From Candidatus Phytoplasma luffae (GTDB lineage Bacteria; Bacillota_I; Bacilli_A; Acholeplasmatales; Acholeplasmataceae): 64,000 bases of DNA. A program made the translations under genes and the position numbers. Where the stretch lies: the NCBI RefSeq assembly GCF_018024475.1, contig NZ_CP054393.1:372001-436000 (forward strand), written 5' to 3'. This document shows positions 20,370 to 30,158 of this stretch, piece by piece. The notes under the pieces were generated by a model. That model was not told the DNA's origin. It did not search any database and worked only from the letters and a program-made list of their open reading frames with translations. How positions within the stretch are numbered: the stretch's first letter is position 1; each line of letters starts with the position of its first letter.

Positions 20370-21386
20370 TAAAACAATAGAAGAATTAAAAAGAAAGCCC
20401 GGAAGGATAAAAAGAAAACCCCCCTTCCTCTTTCTAATGATGATTATTTTATACTTAAAACAGCTTTTAACAAAGACAATAAAAAAGATTTAATAGAAAT
20501 CATCAACCAATTAAAAAACAAACACAATATAAAATATTTACTCAAACAATTAAAATTATCATCAAGCACTTATTACAATTATTTTAAAAGGATACAAAGA
20601 CAAATAAAAAAAGAAAAAGACAAAGCGACCTTAATATAAAAAATAAAAACCATAATTAAAAAAAATTATTATCAATGTCTCAAACCTAAAAAAGAAAAAA
20701 ATATTCAAATCATCGGTTCGAAAAGAATAACTCATTTATTAAAAAAAGAATATCAAATTAAAAAAGACCCAAAGACCATAAACAAATATTTAAAAGAAAT
20801 AAAATTAGTTTCTCAAAGAGTAAAAAAACCTAAAATAACAAAAAAACATAAAAAGGAAATAAAAAAACTTTTATTCCCTAATTTAATTAAAGACAATTTT
20901 AAAACCAACAAGCCATTAAAAAAATGTGCACTGACGTTAGTTATATTAAATATGGTAAAAAAAATATATTATATTTATCAGCCATTATAGATTTATATAA
21001 TAAAAAAATTATTGCTTATAAAACAAGCAAAGTTCAAAATATTAATCTCATTCGCAACACTTTAAAACAACTGCCCTCTCATTTAATTTTAAATAGTATT
21101 TTACATGCCGACCGAGGAAGTATCAACACCTCTTTTAAATATAAAAAAACACTTTTAAAAATGGGTTTGTTAGTTTCTTATTCTAAGAAAGTCCTCTCCA
21201 TAGCAGAACTCTCCTATCGAGTCTTTTTGATCTAATTTAAAATTAGAAACTTTTAGATTTGAAAAAATAAAAGAGCTGACAGAAAAAGAAACGAAACTCA
21301 TTATAAAGCGCTATATTAATTATTACAATAATCACAGAGAAATAAAATACAATAAATATTTAATACCGAACGCTACGCTTTTTTAA
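20370..21386 (+). pseudogene. tra5: Dead IS3-family (IS150-type) transposase
   Basis: An OrfA-like end (TIEELKRK) leads into OrfB with the helix-turn-helix (LLKQLKLSSSTYYNYFKR), then DDE parts CTDVSYI, LHADRGSI and SPIESF, and a C-terminal YINYYNNHREIKYNKY. Damage includes an in-frame TAA after ATLI, a frameshift before CTDVSYI, and TAG and TGA codons around SPIESF. TGA falls where IS3 proteins often have an aromatic residue, but TGA is a stop in this genome. Flanking terminal repeats were not resolved. Confidence 0.8.
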
Positions 21387-21489
21387 ATAATTATTTTGAA
21401 AAAAATAATTATTTAAATTCTAATGTATAAAAAACATTAATTATTTTTAATTAAATATTAAAAAATATAATAAAATATTTAATTAAAAA
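21382..21489. repeat. Two strong AT-rich inverted repeats
   Basis: Stem TTTAAATAATTATTTT with its complement (21382-21417), and stem TTTTTAATTAAATATT with its complement (21444-21489). They lie immediately after the dead transposase. A GCCC/GGGC hairpin follows near 21510-21526. Confidence 0.6.
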
Positions 21490-21584
21490 TATGAAATATA
21501 TTAAAAACGCCCTCTTAAAAAAGGGCTGGACTTGTTGGTTTTTTATTTTTTTTATTTAAAAAATATTAAAAAATATTAAAAAAA

Positions 21585-21820
21585 TTATGTTTCATTTAAA
21601 ATTAATCTCGGTTCAATCTCGTGCCAATTATGTACATATTTTACCAAAAAACTCTTTTTTTGCTTTACTATTTTATTTATATATTGTTTTTCTTCTTCTT
21701 CATATTTTTTTTCATCTTTTTCATATTTTTTTTCATCTTCTTCAAACAAATAACAAAAGAAAGAATAATTAAAATATAAAATGGTAGCCATTTTAGATAA
21801 TGAAAATTAATTTTTAACAT
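21585..21820 (-). pseudogene. Small membrane-leader gene with frame switch
   Basis: On the minus strand, a leader MLKINFHYLKWLPFYILII runs into a Lys/Met repeat in one frame, while the more protein-like EDEKKYEKDEKKYEEEEKQY continuation lies in another frame. The GA-rich repeat between them is the likely slip point. Confidence 0.35.
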
Positions 21821-21887
21821 TCTTTTATTATTATTCTTCCTTTATATTTATTTTGTTTAAATATTTTATTTTATTTTTAAATGAATC

Positions 21888-22402
21888 CTAAACCCGGTAT
21901 GAGAGTCCCATCGAGAGTCTGCTTGAGTCTTGTTGTTGTTGCTGTTGTGTTCTCCTAAAATTGTGCATTCTAGCTCTTTCGCTCTCTTCTACTACCCGTT
22001 TTTTACTTGCTTCTCGTTCTCTTTTCTCTCCTTCTAGTGCTGCTAACCGTCTTTCCTGTGTTTGTCGTTCTTCTTTAAAATTTTTACCTTCTTTTATTTG
22101 TTCTTCTTCTGATGCTATCGCTTCCGCTTCTAACCGTTTTCTTTCTTATTCTATTGCTATCAACTCAGCTGACATAATAGGCTCCAAATTAGGACCCATA
22201 TCAGGAGGTTTTATAATAGAAGGTCTTCTGTTGTTATCTTGTTCCTCTTGTTTTGTTCCTACTAATTTATCTAATATTTTTTTAGATTTAAACTTTATAT
22301 TTAAATTATTTAACAAAACAACAATATTCAACAAAATAACAAAAGAGAAATAATAATAAACCGTATTGAATGATATCTATTTTTAAAAAACACAATTGAC
22401 AT
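21888..22402 (-). pseudogene. Decayed secreted or anchored E/R-rich coiled-coil protein
   Basis: The minus strand encodes a hydrophobic leader, a frameshift, a Pro/Asp segment (IIKPPDMGPNLEPIMS), an in-frame TAA and then a dense E/R/A coiled-coil tail with six Gln in a row. No family recognised. Both arms carry the same lesions, so the decay predates the duplication. Confidence 0.5.
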
Positions 22403-22408
22403 TTATTA

Positions 22409-22738
22409 TTATTTTTTCCCTTCCGTTATTAAAACCATTTTTTTATTCTTTTCTAATATTGGTGTTAAAACAACTGTTAAAAAACATAAAACCATAAAAT
22501 GAAGATATTTTAATAAAGGTTTTATAATTTGATAAAACAATTTAAATATATATAGTTTTATAACAATTATTAATTGTAAAACTTTAAAAAATTTATCTAA
22601 AAAAATAGATATTAAATTAACACAGTTAACTATTATTTTAAAAACAACATCACTTACAAATTGATATGCGTCTTGTGAAACCTTTGCTGATATTTTACCC
22701 GCTGTTTCTGCTTTTTTATTCGCTACTTTCGCAACCAC
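22409..22738 (-). CDS. Hypothetical membrane protein, 109 aa
   Basis: An Ala/Lys-rich head followed by a largely hydrophobic body. It meets the hsdM remnant head-to-head: its GTG start is two bases from the first recognisable hsdM codon. Imperfect inverted copies of a GGTAAAAT-containing motif lie at this junction, suggesting a rearrangement point. Weak coding evidence. Confidence 0.3.
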   Translation of the reverse strand: MVAKVANKKAETAGKISAKVSQDAYQFVSDVVFKIIVNCVNLISIFLDKFFKVLQLIIVIKLYIFKLFYQIIKPLLKYLHFMVLCFLTVVLTPILEKNKKMVLITEGKK

Positions 22739-22739
22739 T

Positions 22740-23769
22740 GCTGGTAAAATCTCTGGAGAGTTTTTTACACCTTCCTCTATCGCTTCTTTAATAGCTAAAA
22801 TTGTAACAATAGAAAAGAAACAACAAAAATTAAGTATTTACGATCCTACATGTGGGAGTGGCTCTTTATTATTAAAAATTGTGAAAGAATTAAAAATGCA
22901 AAACCCCACCTTTAAGAAAAACATTAACATTTATGGACAAGAGTTAAATAGCACTACTTACAATCTCGCACGCATGAATATGTTATTACATGAATGTTGA
23001 TTATAATAATATTAATTTATCTTGTGGTAACGTTTTAACACATCCAGATAAACAACATTTAGAATTTATAAAAAGCGAAGGAGGGTTTGATATTATAGTT
23101 GCGAACCCACCGTATAGTCAAAAATGGCATTTAAATAATAAAGAAGACAAAGTTGCGGAAAACGATCCACGCTTTAAAGGTTATGATGGTTTAACACTTA
23201 AAAGTCGAGCCGATTTAGCTTTCATCCAACATATGTTATATTATTTAAAAAAAGACGGCATTTGTGTAGTAGCGTTGCCGCATGGCGTTTTGTTCCGTGA
23301 TGGAATCGAAAAAACCATCCGGCAACAAATAATTAAAAATAATTACATTGATACAATTATTAATCTCCCCACAAATATATTTTTTAACATGGATCTTGAC
23401 ATTTGTATTATTGTTTTTAAAAAACAAAGAACTGATCAAAATATTTTATTCATTGAAGCGAGCCAAGAATGTGGATCAATAATTCAATCTAAAAAAAATA
23501 AAAATATTTTAAATGAAAATAATATCAATGATATTTTAAATTGGTATTTTAAAAGAGAAAACGTTATCAATAAAACTTATATCGCTTCTCAAGAAGAAAT
23601 TATTAAACATGATTATGATTTGATGACTTTTTTTAAACAATATATTAATTCATCTGAAGAAGAAGAAGTTATCGATTACTCTCAATTAAAAAAAGAAGAA
23701 CATTTTTTCAATGAAAAAATGAATGAATATAAAAAAATAATAGAGTTAATGGTGGAGGAATTAGAATGA
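22740..23769 (+). pseudogene. hsdM: Decayed type I restriction methyltransferase subunit
   Basis: It begins abruptly in the conserved block AGKISGEFFTPSSIASLIA, continues through SAM-binding motif I (YDPTCGSGSLLL) and ARMNMLLHE, then loses frame. The second piece (NVDYNNINLSCGNV...) carries the catalytic VANPPYSQ motif and runs to a normal-looking C-terminus. The missing N-terminus and the frameshift make it non-functional. No hsdR is seen nearby. Confidence 0.85.
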
Positions 23770-24328
23770 TAAAAATAAGATTCAAACCTTTTAAGGATGA
23801 GTGGCAAACAGCGAAGTAAAAGGCTTAATAAATGTCGAAAGAGGACAGCGATTGACACGTAAACAATTTATTGCTAATGGGAACTATCCAGTAGTTGGCG
23901 GCGGTTTTAAATATTGTAATTATTATAATCAAATGAACACTCCAGAAGATACTATCACCATCAGTCGCTCCGGCTCTTGTGGTTCAATTTGTTATTATGA
24001 ACGGCCTTTTTATTTTACTAACTCTGCTTTTAAATTAACAAAACCGAAACAAGAAAAAATAAATTATTTTTATTTATTTACTTTTTTAAAACAACATGAA
24101 AATAAAATTAAAAAACTGGGTCGAGGTGCTGGTGTTGAACATCTGAAGCAATAAATGTTAAATAATTTTCTTATTTCATTCCCTTCCTTTGAAGAACAAA
24201 TAAAAATAAGTTCTTTTTTACATATTTTAAAAAAAAGAATCGAATTACAAAAAAAAATATTATATAACTGCGAACAACAACAAAAATATTTTAGTAATTT
24301 GTTGTTTAAATATAAAAAAGGTAATTAA
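23766..24328 (+). pseudogene. hsdS: Decayed type I restriction specificity subunit
   Basis: The start ATG overlaps the hsdM stop (ATGA). After MIKIRFKPFKDEWQTAK the frame is lost. It resumes as VERGQRLTRKQFIANG...YPVVGGG, reaches an in-frame TAA after GVEHLKQ, and continues with NNFLISFPSFEEQIKI and a C-terminal helix. Only a single target-recognition half is present, about 187 codons against about 400 for a full HsdS. Confidence 0.8.
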
Positions 24329-24334
24329 TGTTTA

Positions 24335-24661
24335 ATGAAATTTAGTTTTAGAAATAAAAAATATAATGTTAATTGGTTCCCTAGTGTTATTGTCTTCACT
24401 GGTCTTCTTATCTAGATTTATATTTATGTTGGAGGTGTTATTTCTAAACATAAATATACAAACGAAATTAAACAAGAGATAGCTGAATTTGGAAAAAATC
24501 CCAATTCGGTTGTTGAAGAAGCAAAAAATATTTATTTTTATGAACCTTTTAATACATTAACAAATGAAAGAGACACGGCTTTGAATAGGATTAAAGAATT
24601 AGAAGCAGAAATTGGAAAATCAAATAATTTATTAATTGATGCAAGAGGAATTATATATTAA
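24335..24661 (+). pseudogene. Small membrane protein gene with internal stop
   Basis: MKFSFRNKKYNVNWFPSVIV leads into a transmembrane helix interrupted by TAG after TGLLI; reading on gives IYIYVGGVISKHKY and a charged tail ending DARGIIY. One nonsense codon is the only lesion. It follows hsdS by six bases. Family unknown. Confidence 0.5.
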
Positions 24662-24735
24662 ATCAATCCGATAAAATGCTTTTTTTGTACTATATATACT
24701 TTTTTTATTATTTATTTTTTTTAATATAAGCCTGT

Positions 24736-24771
24736 AATAACTCAGTATGTAACGATTGAGTTATTTTTTTT
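24736..24771 (+). terminator. Terminator after the hsd-linked genes
   Basis: A nine-pair stem AATAACTCA/TGAGTTATT followed directly by a T-run. Confidence 0.75.
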
Positions 24772-24922
24772 GTTCTTTTTATTAATTTTTTTAAAATTTT
24801 ATTTAAAACTATACCCACCTAAATATTTAATTAATTTTTTTACTAAAAATCATTTTTTTTTTTTTTTAAAATATTTTTTTTAAATTTAATTTAAGATGAA
24901 GATTTAGTTGATTAAAAATTTT

Positions 24923-24969
24923 AAATAAACCAAATCTTAAATTAAATAAGATTTGGTTTATTTATTTTT
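24923..24969. terminator. 17-bp-stem hairpin between hsd region and rny
   Basis: A perfect stem around AACCAAATCTTA/TAAGATTTGGTT. The rest of the 24662-25224 gap is AT-rich, with no gene that I can support. Confidence 0.7.
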
Positions 24970-25224
24970 AAAACTAATAGTAGCTTTTTCAAAGAAAAGC
25001 TTTTTCAAAGAAATATTTTTTGTTTTAAACCTATTTCAAAAATAATAAAAATAGAATTTTTCATAATAATAATGTAAAATAATATGAATTATTATTATAT
25101 ATAATTCAACAATATATAATAATAATTTTTTAAAAAATAATTAAATTGATTAATTTAAAATTTAATTTAAATTTAATATAAATTAATTTTAAATATAAAA
25201 CAACATAAATATAAGGGAGAAATA

Positions 25225-25576
25225 ATGATATTTAATAATATACTCCTAGGTTTATCTTATTTATGTTCTATTTTTCTTTTTTTAGGGATATCGATTTATT
25301 TTATGATTCAAAAAAAGAAAATTAAAAATAAAATCCAAAAAATAGAAGAAAAAATGGCAGAAAAAATATTAAAATCTCAATTAATTTCTGCACAAATTAT
25401 CGAAGACGCTAAAAAAAAAATATCTTCTTTAAAAAGAGAAACGGAAAATGATTTAAATCAAAGAAGAAAAATAATTATTAATCTAGAAGAAAAAATGATT
25501 CATAGAGAAAATTTATTCAACAAAAGAATAGAATATTTAAATGTAAAAGAAGAAATGATATATGAAAAGGAAAAGG
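25225..25576 (+). CDS. rny: RNase Y, N-terminal part (exon 1)
   Basis: It encodes the single membrane anchor (LLGLSYLCSIFLFLGISIYF) and the beginning of the coiled coil (KILKSQLISAQIIEDAKKKI, RKIIINLEEKMIHRENLF), which are the diagnostic N-terminal features of RNase Y. The natural end is about residue 117 (EEMIYEKEK). Beyond that the frame enters intron sequence and stops at 25608. RNase Y starts mRNA decay from the membrane. A GGGAG site lies six bases before the ATG. Confidence 0.9.
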
Positions 25577-26423
25577 GCGCGAAAGATACCTATTTATCGG
25601 CGAATTAACGAATCGCTTGGGATAAGATAATTCCCGAAGACCACATAAAACCAGAAATGGTGGCTTGGTTAATCACCTTGAAAAAGGGTTTAACAACAGC
25701 AAAAGCATGAAAGCGTAGTGAAGTGAAACAACTAACTAATAAGCTTACGCGAGGTCAGTTATCAAGGAAAAGGATGAAATTTCCCTAATCGATTAAAATG
25801 TCGTAATTTTCAACCTATTTTCGGTAAGTTGTTTGATATTCCGAAAAGTTCTGATTAATATTTCAATATATTTTCCGTTGAAATAAATTATCTTAAAAAA
25901 TTCTTAAAATAGAATAATCAGAAGACATTGATGTTTTTTTATAAAAAAATCATCTTTCTTTTTTCTTTTCTGAAAAGAATTGACAAAACATAATATTTTT
26001 TTATTTAAGAAATAAGAAATGTAAATCGAACCTAAAATAACACGTAGATAAATAGAGTAACTTCGATCTCCCTAAAGGTTACTAAGAAAAAAAGTTAAAA
26101 AATCAAATGAAATCAACAAATTTGATTAACCCAAGGGAAAAGAAAATCTTATAGTAGTCGTAGAAAATTGAAACTATTATTGGAATATAATAAATAAGGA
26201 ATCTACCAAGGAAATGGGTAATAACCATTACAAGGCGAAAGAGATTTATTAATTGTTTTTTCGAATACAAAAAAATAAATAGATAATATTAAAAATTTTT
26301 CAAAAAAACAATTAAAAAGAGCCTAGTGCTTGGAAACTTGCTTGCTGGGTTCTGTGGGAGGCTAGTTCGAAATAAAGATAAGAATATAAAAATTCTTTTC
26401 CAAAACTCGGCTTTTCTATCCTA
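25577..26423 (+). mobile_element. ORF-less group II intron interrupting rny
   Basis: About 847 nt separate two parts of rny that join into a full-length protein. The insert starts GCGCG (close to the GUGYG consensus) and has domain I text such as CCCGAAGACCACATAAAACC. A compact domain IV is only a 13-bp hairpin (26249-26261 with 26303-26315). Domain V (26319-26352) has an AGC triad, an eight-pair lower stem and a GAAA loop. No reverse-transcriptase frame exists, so splicing would need a maturase supplied in trans or none. The domain V upper stem has U-U mismatches, so activity is unproven; boundaries are uncertain by a few bases. Confidence 0.85.
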
Positions 26424-27650
26424 ATTAAAATAAATAAAAATCAAAAATATCTAGAAACACTTCAAACTGAATTAGAACAAACAATATTGAAACAAAAAAA
26501 TAAATTAGAAAAAATCGCTACTTTAACTAAAGAAGAAGCGAAAAATATTATTTTTAAAGAAATCAAAACAAATTCTTATCAAGAATTAATAGAATACGAA
26601 AAAGAAAAAGAAAAAGAATATAAATTTAAATTAACAAACAAAGCTAAAGTTTTATTAATTTCTGCCATGGAAAAATTATCCAAAGAAGTCGTAAACGAAC
26701 ATAATACTAGTACGATTTTTTTAGAAAAAGACGAAATTAAAGGTAAAATAATTGGTAAAGAAGGAAAAAATATAAAAACTTTTGAAATAATAACTGGTGT
26801 TGATTTAATAATTGATGACACCCCGAATATAGTTATTCTAAGTTGTTTTGACCCTATCAGAAGAGAAATAGCTCAAAAAACTTTAGAAGAATTAATCAAT
26901 GACGGAAGAATAAATCCTGCAAATATAGAAAAAATATTTCAAAAAAATTCTCAAGAAGTTGATGAATTCATCCAAGTAAAAGGCGAAGAAGCTATTTTTG
27001 AAACTAAAATAGGGATGATAGATGAAGAATTAATTAAATTATTAGGAAAATTAAATTTTCGTACTAGTTATGGTCAAAACGTTTTAAAACATTCTTTGGA
27101 AGTTGCTTTTTTAGCTGGTAAATTAGCAGCTGAAATAGGAGAAAATGAAATTATAGCGAGAAGAGCTGGTCTTTTGCATGACATCGGTAAAGCTTTAGAT
27201 CATCAAATAGAAGGTGATCACATTAAAATAGGAATTGATTTAGCTAATAAATATCAAGAACCTTTCGAAGTTATTGACGCGATAGCTTCTCATCATGAAA
27301 ATCAAGAACCTCAAACAGCGATAGCTGTTTTGGTTTCTATAGCGGATACTATCAGTTCATCCAGACCAGGCGCAAGAAAAGAATCTATAGAGAGGTATAT
27401 CGAAAGAATAACTCAATTAGAACAAATAGCTGATAATATTCCTGGAGTGGAAAAAGCTTTTGCTATTCGTTCTGGCAGAGAAATTAGAGTCATTGTAAAA
27501 ACAGATGAAGTAGATGATTCGAATACTTTTTTAATAGCGAAACAAATTAAAAAACAAATTAAAAAAAATATAAATTATAACGGAATTATCCAGATAACTG
27601 TAATTAGAGAATTAAGAGTTATTGAACTAGCAGAAGTCAATATTTCATAA
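26424..27650 (+). CDS. rny: RNase Y, C-terminal part (exon 2)
   Basis: The open frame begins at the intron's 3' end (IKINKNQKYLETLQTELEQ), well before the first ATG at 26487. It finishes the coiled coil, then gives the KH domain (GKIIGKEGKN), the HD domain (LLHDIGKALDHQ, IASHHEN, ISSSRPGARKES) and the conserved C-terminal VIRELRVIELA. Together with exon 1 it totals about 525 residues, against about 520 in Bacillus. A truncated protein from the internal ATG would lose its membrane anchor. Confidence 0.9.
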   Translation: MKINKNQKYLETLQTELEQTILKQKNKLEKIATLTKEEAKNIIFKEIKTNSYQELIEYEKEKEKEYKFKLTNKAKVLLISAMEKLSKEVVNEHNTSTIFLEKDEIKGKIIGKEGKNIKTFEIITGVDLIIDDTPNIVILSCFDPIRREIAQKTLEELINDGRINPANIEKIFQKNSQEVDEFIQVKGEEAIFETKIGMIDEELIKLLGKLNFRTSYGQNVLKHSLEVAFLAGKLAAEIGENEIIARRAGLLHDIGKALDHQIEGDHIKIGIDLANKYQEPFEVIDAIASHHENQEPQTAIAVLVSIADTISSSRPGARKESIERYIERITQLEQIADNIPGVEKAFAIRSGREIRVIVKTDEVDDSNTFLIAKQIKKQIKKNINYNGIIQITVIRELRVIELAEVNIS

Positions 27651-27711
27651 TTTTTTATATTAAAGAAATTAAACGGATTTTAAAATATAGTAAAGTAGAG
27701 ATTTAAAAATA

Positions 27712-28485
27712 ATGAAAATTCTTTTCATAGGAGATATTTATGGCAAATCAGGAGTAGATTATTTTATAGAAAAAATTAATTTTTTAAAAAATGAATATCA
27801 AACAGAAATTATTATCGCGAATGCCGAAAATGTTGATAACGGAAAAGGATTAGATTACGAAAATTACCAAAATTTAATTCTATCTGGTGTTGATTTAATA
27901 ACAATGGGTAACCATACTTTTAAAAACAAAAGTATTAATAGTTTTATCGAATCAGATAATATTATTAGACCCTTAAATTTAAAAGAAAAAGAACTAAAAG
28001 GAAGTGGTTATAAAATAATTCGTCATAAAAATCAAAAAATTTTAATCATGAACGCTTTAGGAAGGATTTTTATGGAAAAAAGCGAAAATTTATTTTGCCC
28101 TTTTAAACAAATAGAAAATACTTTAAATATTTGTCATAAAAAATATGATTATTCTTTTTTAGATTTTCACGCTCAAGCAACTAGTGAAAAAATAGCTTTA
28201 GCTAATTACTTTGACGGAAAAATTGACGCTATTGTTGGCACCCATACTCATGTTCAAACTAACGATGATAGAATTTTACCCAAAAAAACACTTTACATTT
28301 CTGATGCAGGTATGACTGGCCCTTATGAAGGGGTAATCGGCCAAGATAAAGAAATTATAATTAATAATTTTTTAAATACAAAAAGAAAAAAACATAAAGT
28401 AGCCGAAGGAAAAAGACAATTGAACGGAGTTTTATTAAACTTAGGGACTGAAAAAAATATTAAAAAAATTATTATTAATGAATAA
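27712..28485 (+). CDS. ymdB: YmdB-family metallophosphoesterase
   Basis: A calcineurin-like phosphoesterase with GDIYGKSG (residues 7-14), NAEN, MGNHTFKN, FHAQATSEK and GTHTHVQTND supplying the metal ligands. The family hydrolyses 2',3'-cyclic nucleotides and affects RNA metabolism. It lies 61 bases after rny, and the pairing with RNase Y is common in Firmicutes. An 11-bp inverted repeat (ATTCATATAAA and its complement) follows the stop. Confidence 0.93.
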   Translation: MKILFIGDIYGKSGVDYFIEKINFLKNEYQTEIIIANAENVDNGKGLDYENYQNLILSGVDLITMGNHTFKNKSINSFIESDNIIRPLNLKEKELKGSGYKIIRHKNQKILIMNALGRIFMEKSENLFCPFKQIENTLNICHKKYDYSFLDFHAQATSEKIALANYFDGKIDAIVGTHTHVQTNDDRILPKKTLYISDAGMTGPYEGVIGQDKEIIINNFLNTKRKKHKVAEGKRQLNGVLLNLGTEKNIKKIIINE

Positions 28486-28532
28486 TTTTTTATTCATATA
28501 AAAAATATAAATTATAATTTATATGAATAAAT

Positions 28533-29435
28533 ATGAAAAAAAATAAAAAAAATATGAAAAAAGTTATAGTTATCACTGGACCTACCGCTTCAGGGAAAAC
28601 AAATTTATCTATTGAATTAGCTAAATTATTCCAAGGTGAAATTATTAATGCCGATTCTATTCAAATTTATCAAAAACTTGATATAGGTTCGGCCAAAATA
28701 ACTCCACAAGAAGCCGAAAATATAAAACATCATTTAATAAATAAAATAGATCCAGAATCATCTTATAATATTTATAATTTTCAAAAAGATGTTAGAAAAT
28801 TAATTTCTAAAATTAAAACACCTTTTTTAGTAGGAGGAAGTGGACTCTATATAAAAGCCGCTCTTTTTAATTACGAATTAGAACCAGAAGAGAAAAAAAT
28901 TAAAATTGAAAAATTAAATTTAGAAGAAATGTTAGAAATTATAAAACAAAAAGATCCTCATTTAATTTTGGATATAAAAAATCCTCACCGTATAATAAGA
29001 GCTTATCAACAATTATTTCAAACAAAATTAAGATCTGAAAAAAAAGGAAAAAATACCCCTTTATTTGATATTTTAATTATTTATTTGGATATTGATAGAA
29101 ATATTTTAAAAGAAAGAATCACATTAAGATTGGAAAAAATGTTAAAAAAAGGTTTTATTAAAGAAGTACAAAATCTTTTAAAACAACATCCTCAAGCTAA
29201 TTTTAATATTATAGGTTATAAAGAAATAAAAGATTTTTTAGAAAAAAAAATTAATTTAAATGAAGCTAAAAATTTAATTATCCAACATACTATGAAATAT
29301 GCTAAAAAACAAAAAACATGGTTCAAAAATCAAATGTCAGAAGCGAAAATAATTAACCCATTAGAACTGCAAGCTAAAGAAACAATAGTTTCTTTGATAA
29401 AAATTTTTTTAAAAAAGGAAATAAATAATGATTAA
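28533..29435 (+). CDS. miaA: tRNA dimethylallyltransferase
   Basis: Shows [51 protein letters not shown] and [10 protein letters not shown], in the usual order for MiaA; 300 residues is normal length. It adds the prenyl group to A37 of tRNAs. Leu279 differs from Pro279 in the other arm, in a poorly conserved C-terminal stretch. It overlaps efp by eight bases. Confidence 0.95.
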   Translation: MKKNKKNMKKVIVITGPTASGKTNLSIELAKLFQGEIINADSIQIYQKLDIGSAKITPQEAENIKHHLINKIDPESSYNIYNFQKDVRKLISKIKTPFLVGGSGLYIKAALFNYELEPEEKKIKIEKLNLEEMLEIIKQKDPHLILDIKNPHRIIRAYQQLFQTKLRSEKKGKNTPLFDILIIYLDIDRNILKERITLRLEKMLKKGFIKEVQNLLKQHPQANFNIIGYKEIKDFLEKKINLNEAKNLIIQHTMKYAKKQKTWFKNQMSEAKIINPLELQAKETIVSLIKIFLKKEINND

Positions 29436-30003
29436 CACTAACGATTTTAAAACAGGCCAAACTATTAAATTAAATAACGATATTTATCAAATTATAGAAT
29501 TTTTACATGTAAAACCAGGAAAAGGTGCCGCTTTTGTCCGAAGCAAATTAAAAAATTTAAAAAATGGTTATATTATTGAACATAATTTTAACGCTGGTGT
29601 AAAAGTTGAAAAAGCAGTTATTAATAAATTAAAATTACAATTCTCTTATATTAGTAATGAAAATTATGTTTTTTTAGACCCCGATACTTTTGAATCATTC
29701 GAGATAACAAAAGATAAATTAAATAACGTCATTAAGTATTTAAAAGAAAATATGTTAGTAGAAGTTATTTTTGACGATAAACAAGAAGTTTTAAGTATTT
29801 CTTTAGATGATAAAATTTCTTTAAAAGTGGTAGAAACCGATTCTTTAACAACTTCTAACACAACAAGAAAATCAACTTCTTACAAAAACGCTACTTTAGA
29901 AACTGGTTTAGTTATCAAAGTTCCTATTTTTATTGAAGAAAACGAAAATATAATTGTTAATACTGAAACAGGTTTGTATGTTTCTCGTGATGTTAATAAA
30001 TAA
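29428..30003 (+). CDS. efp: Translation elongation factor P
   Basis: 191 residues. The modification loop [10 protein letters not shown] holds Lys32, followed by [10 protein letters not shown] and the C-terminal OB domain ending [15 protein letters not shown] rescues ribosomes at polyproline. No epmA, epmB or ymfI gene is seen here, so any Lys modification is unknown. The AAGGAA ribosome-binding site lies within the last codons of miaA. Confidence 0.95.
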   Translation: MINTNDFKTGQTIKLNNDIYQIIEFLHVKPGKGAAFVRSKLKNLKNGYIIEHNFNAGVKVEKAVINKLKLQFSYISNENYVFLDPDTFESFEITKDKLNNVIKYLKENMLVEVIFDDKQEVLSISLDDKISLKVVETDSLTTSNTTRKSTSYKNATLETGLVIKVPIFIEENENIIVNTETGLYVSRDVNK

Positions 30004-30033
30004 GATTAATTAGATAATATTAAAAACAAAATA

Positions 30034-30068
30034 AAAAGATCATCTTTATTTCAAAAGATGATCTTTTT
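30034..30068 (+). terminator. Terminator after efp
   Basis: A 12-bp stem AAGATCATCTTT/AAAGATGATCTT with a following T-run. Confidence 0.85.
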
Positions 30069-30158
30069 TTATTAAAATTGGTAAATGAATTTTTTTTTAT
30101 TATATAATGAATGTAATTTATATTAAAATAAATTACTTAGGATAAATTGGCGTAAATT

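Noticed and set aside
22740-24328. Functional type I restriction-modification system
   Set aside because: hsdM lacks its N-terminus and is frameshifted, hsdS has a frameshift and a stop and only one target domain, and no hsdR is present.
25978-26000. TTGACA with downstream AT-rich box as a promoter inside the rny insert
   Set aside because: No gene follows and the position lies within the folded intron; a chance match in AT-rich sequence is more likely.
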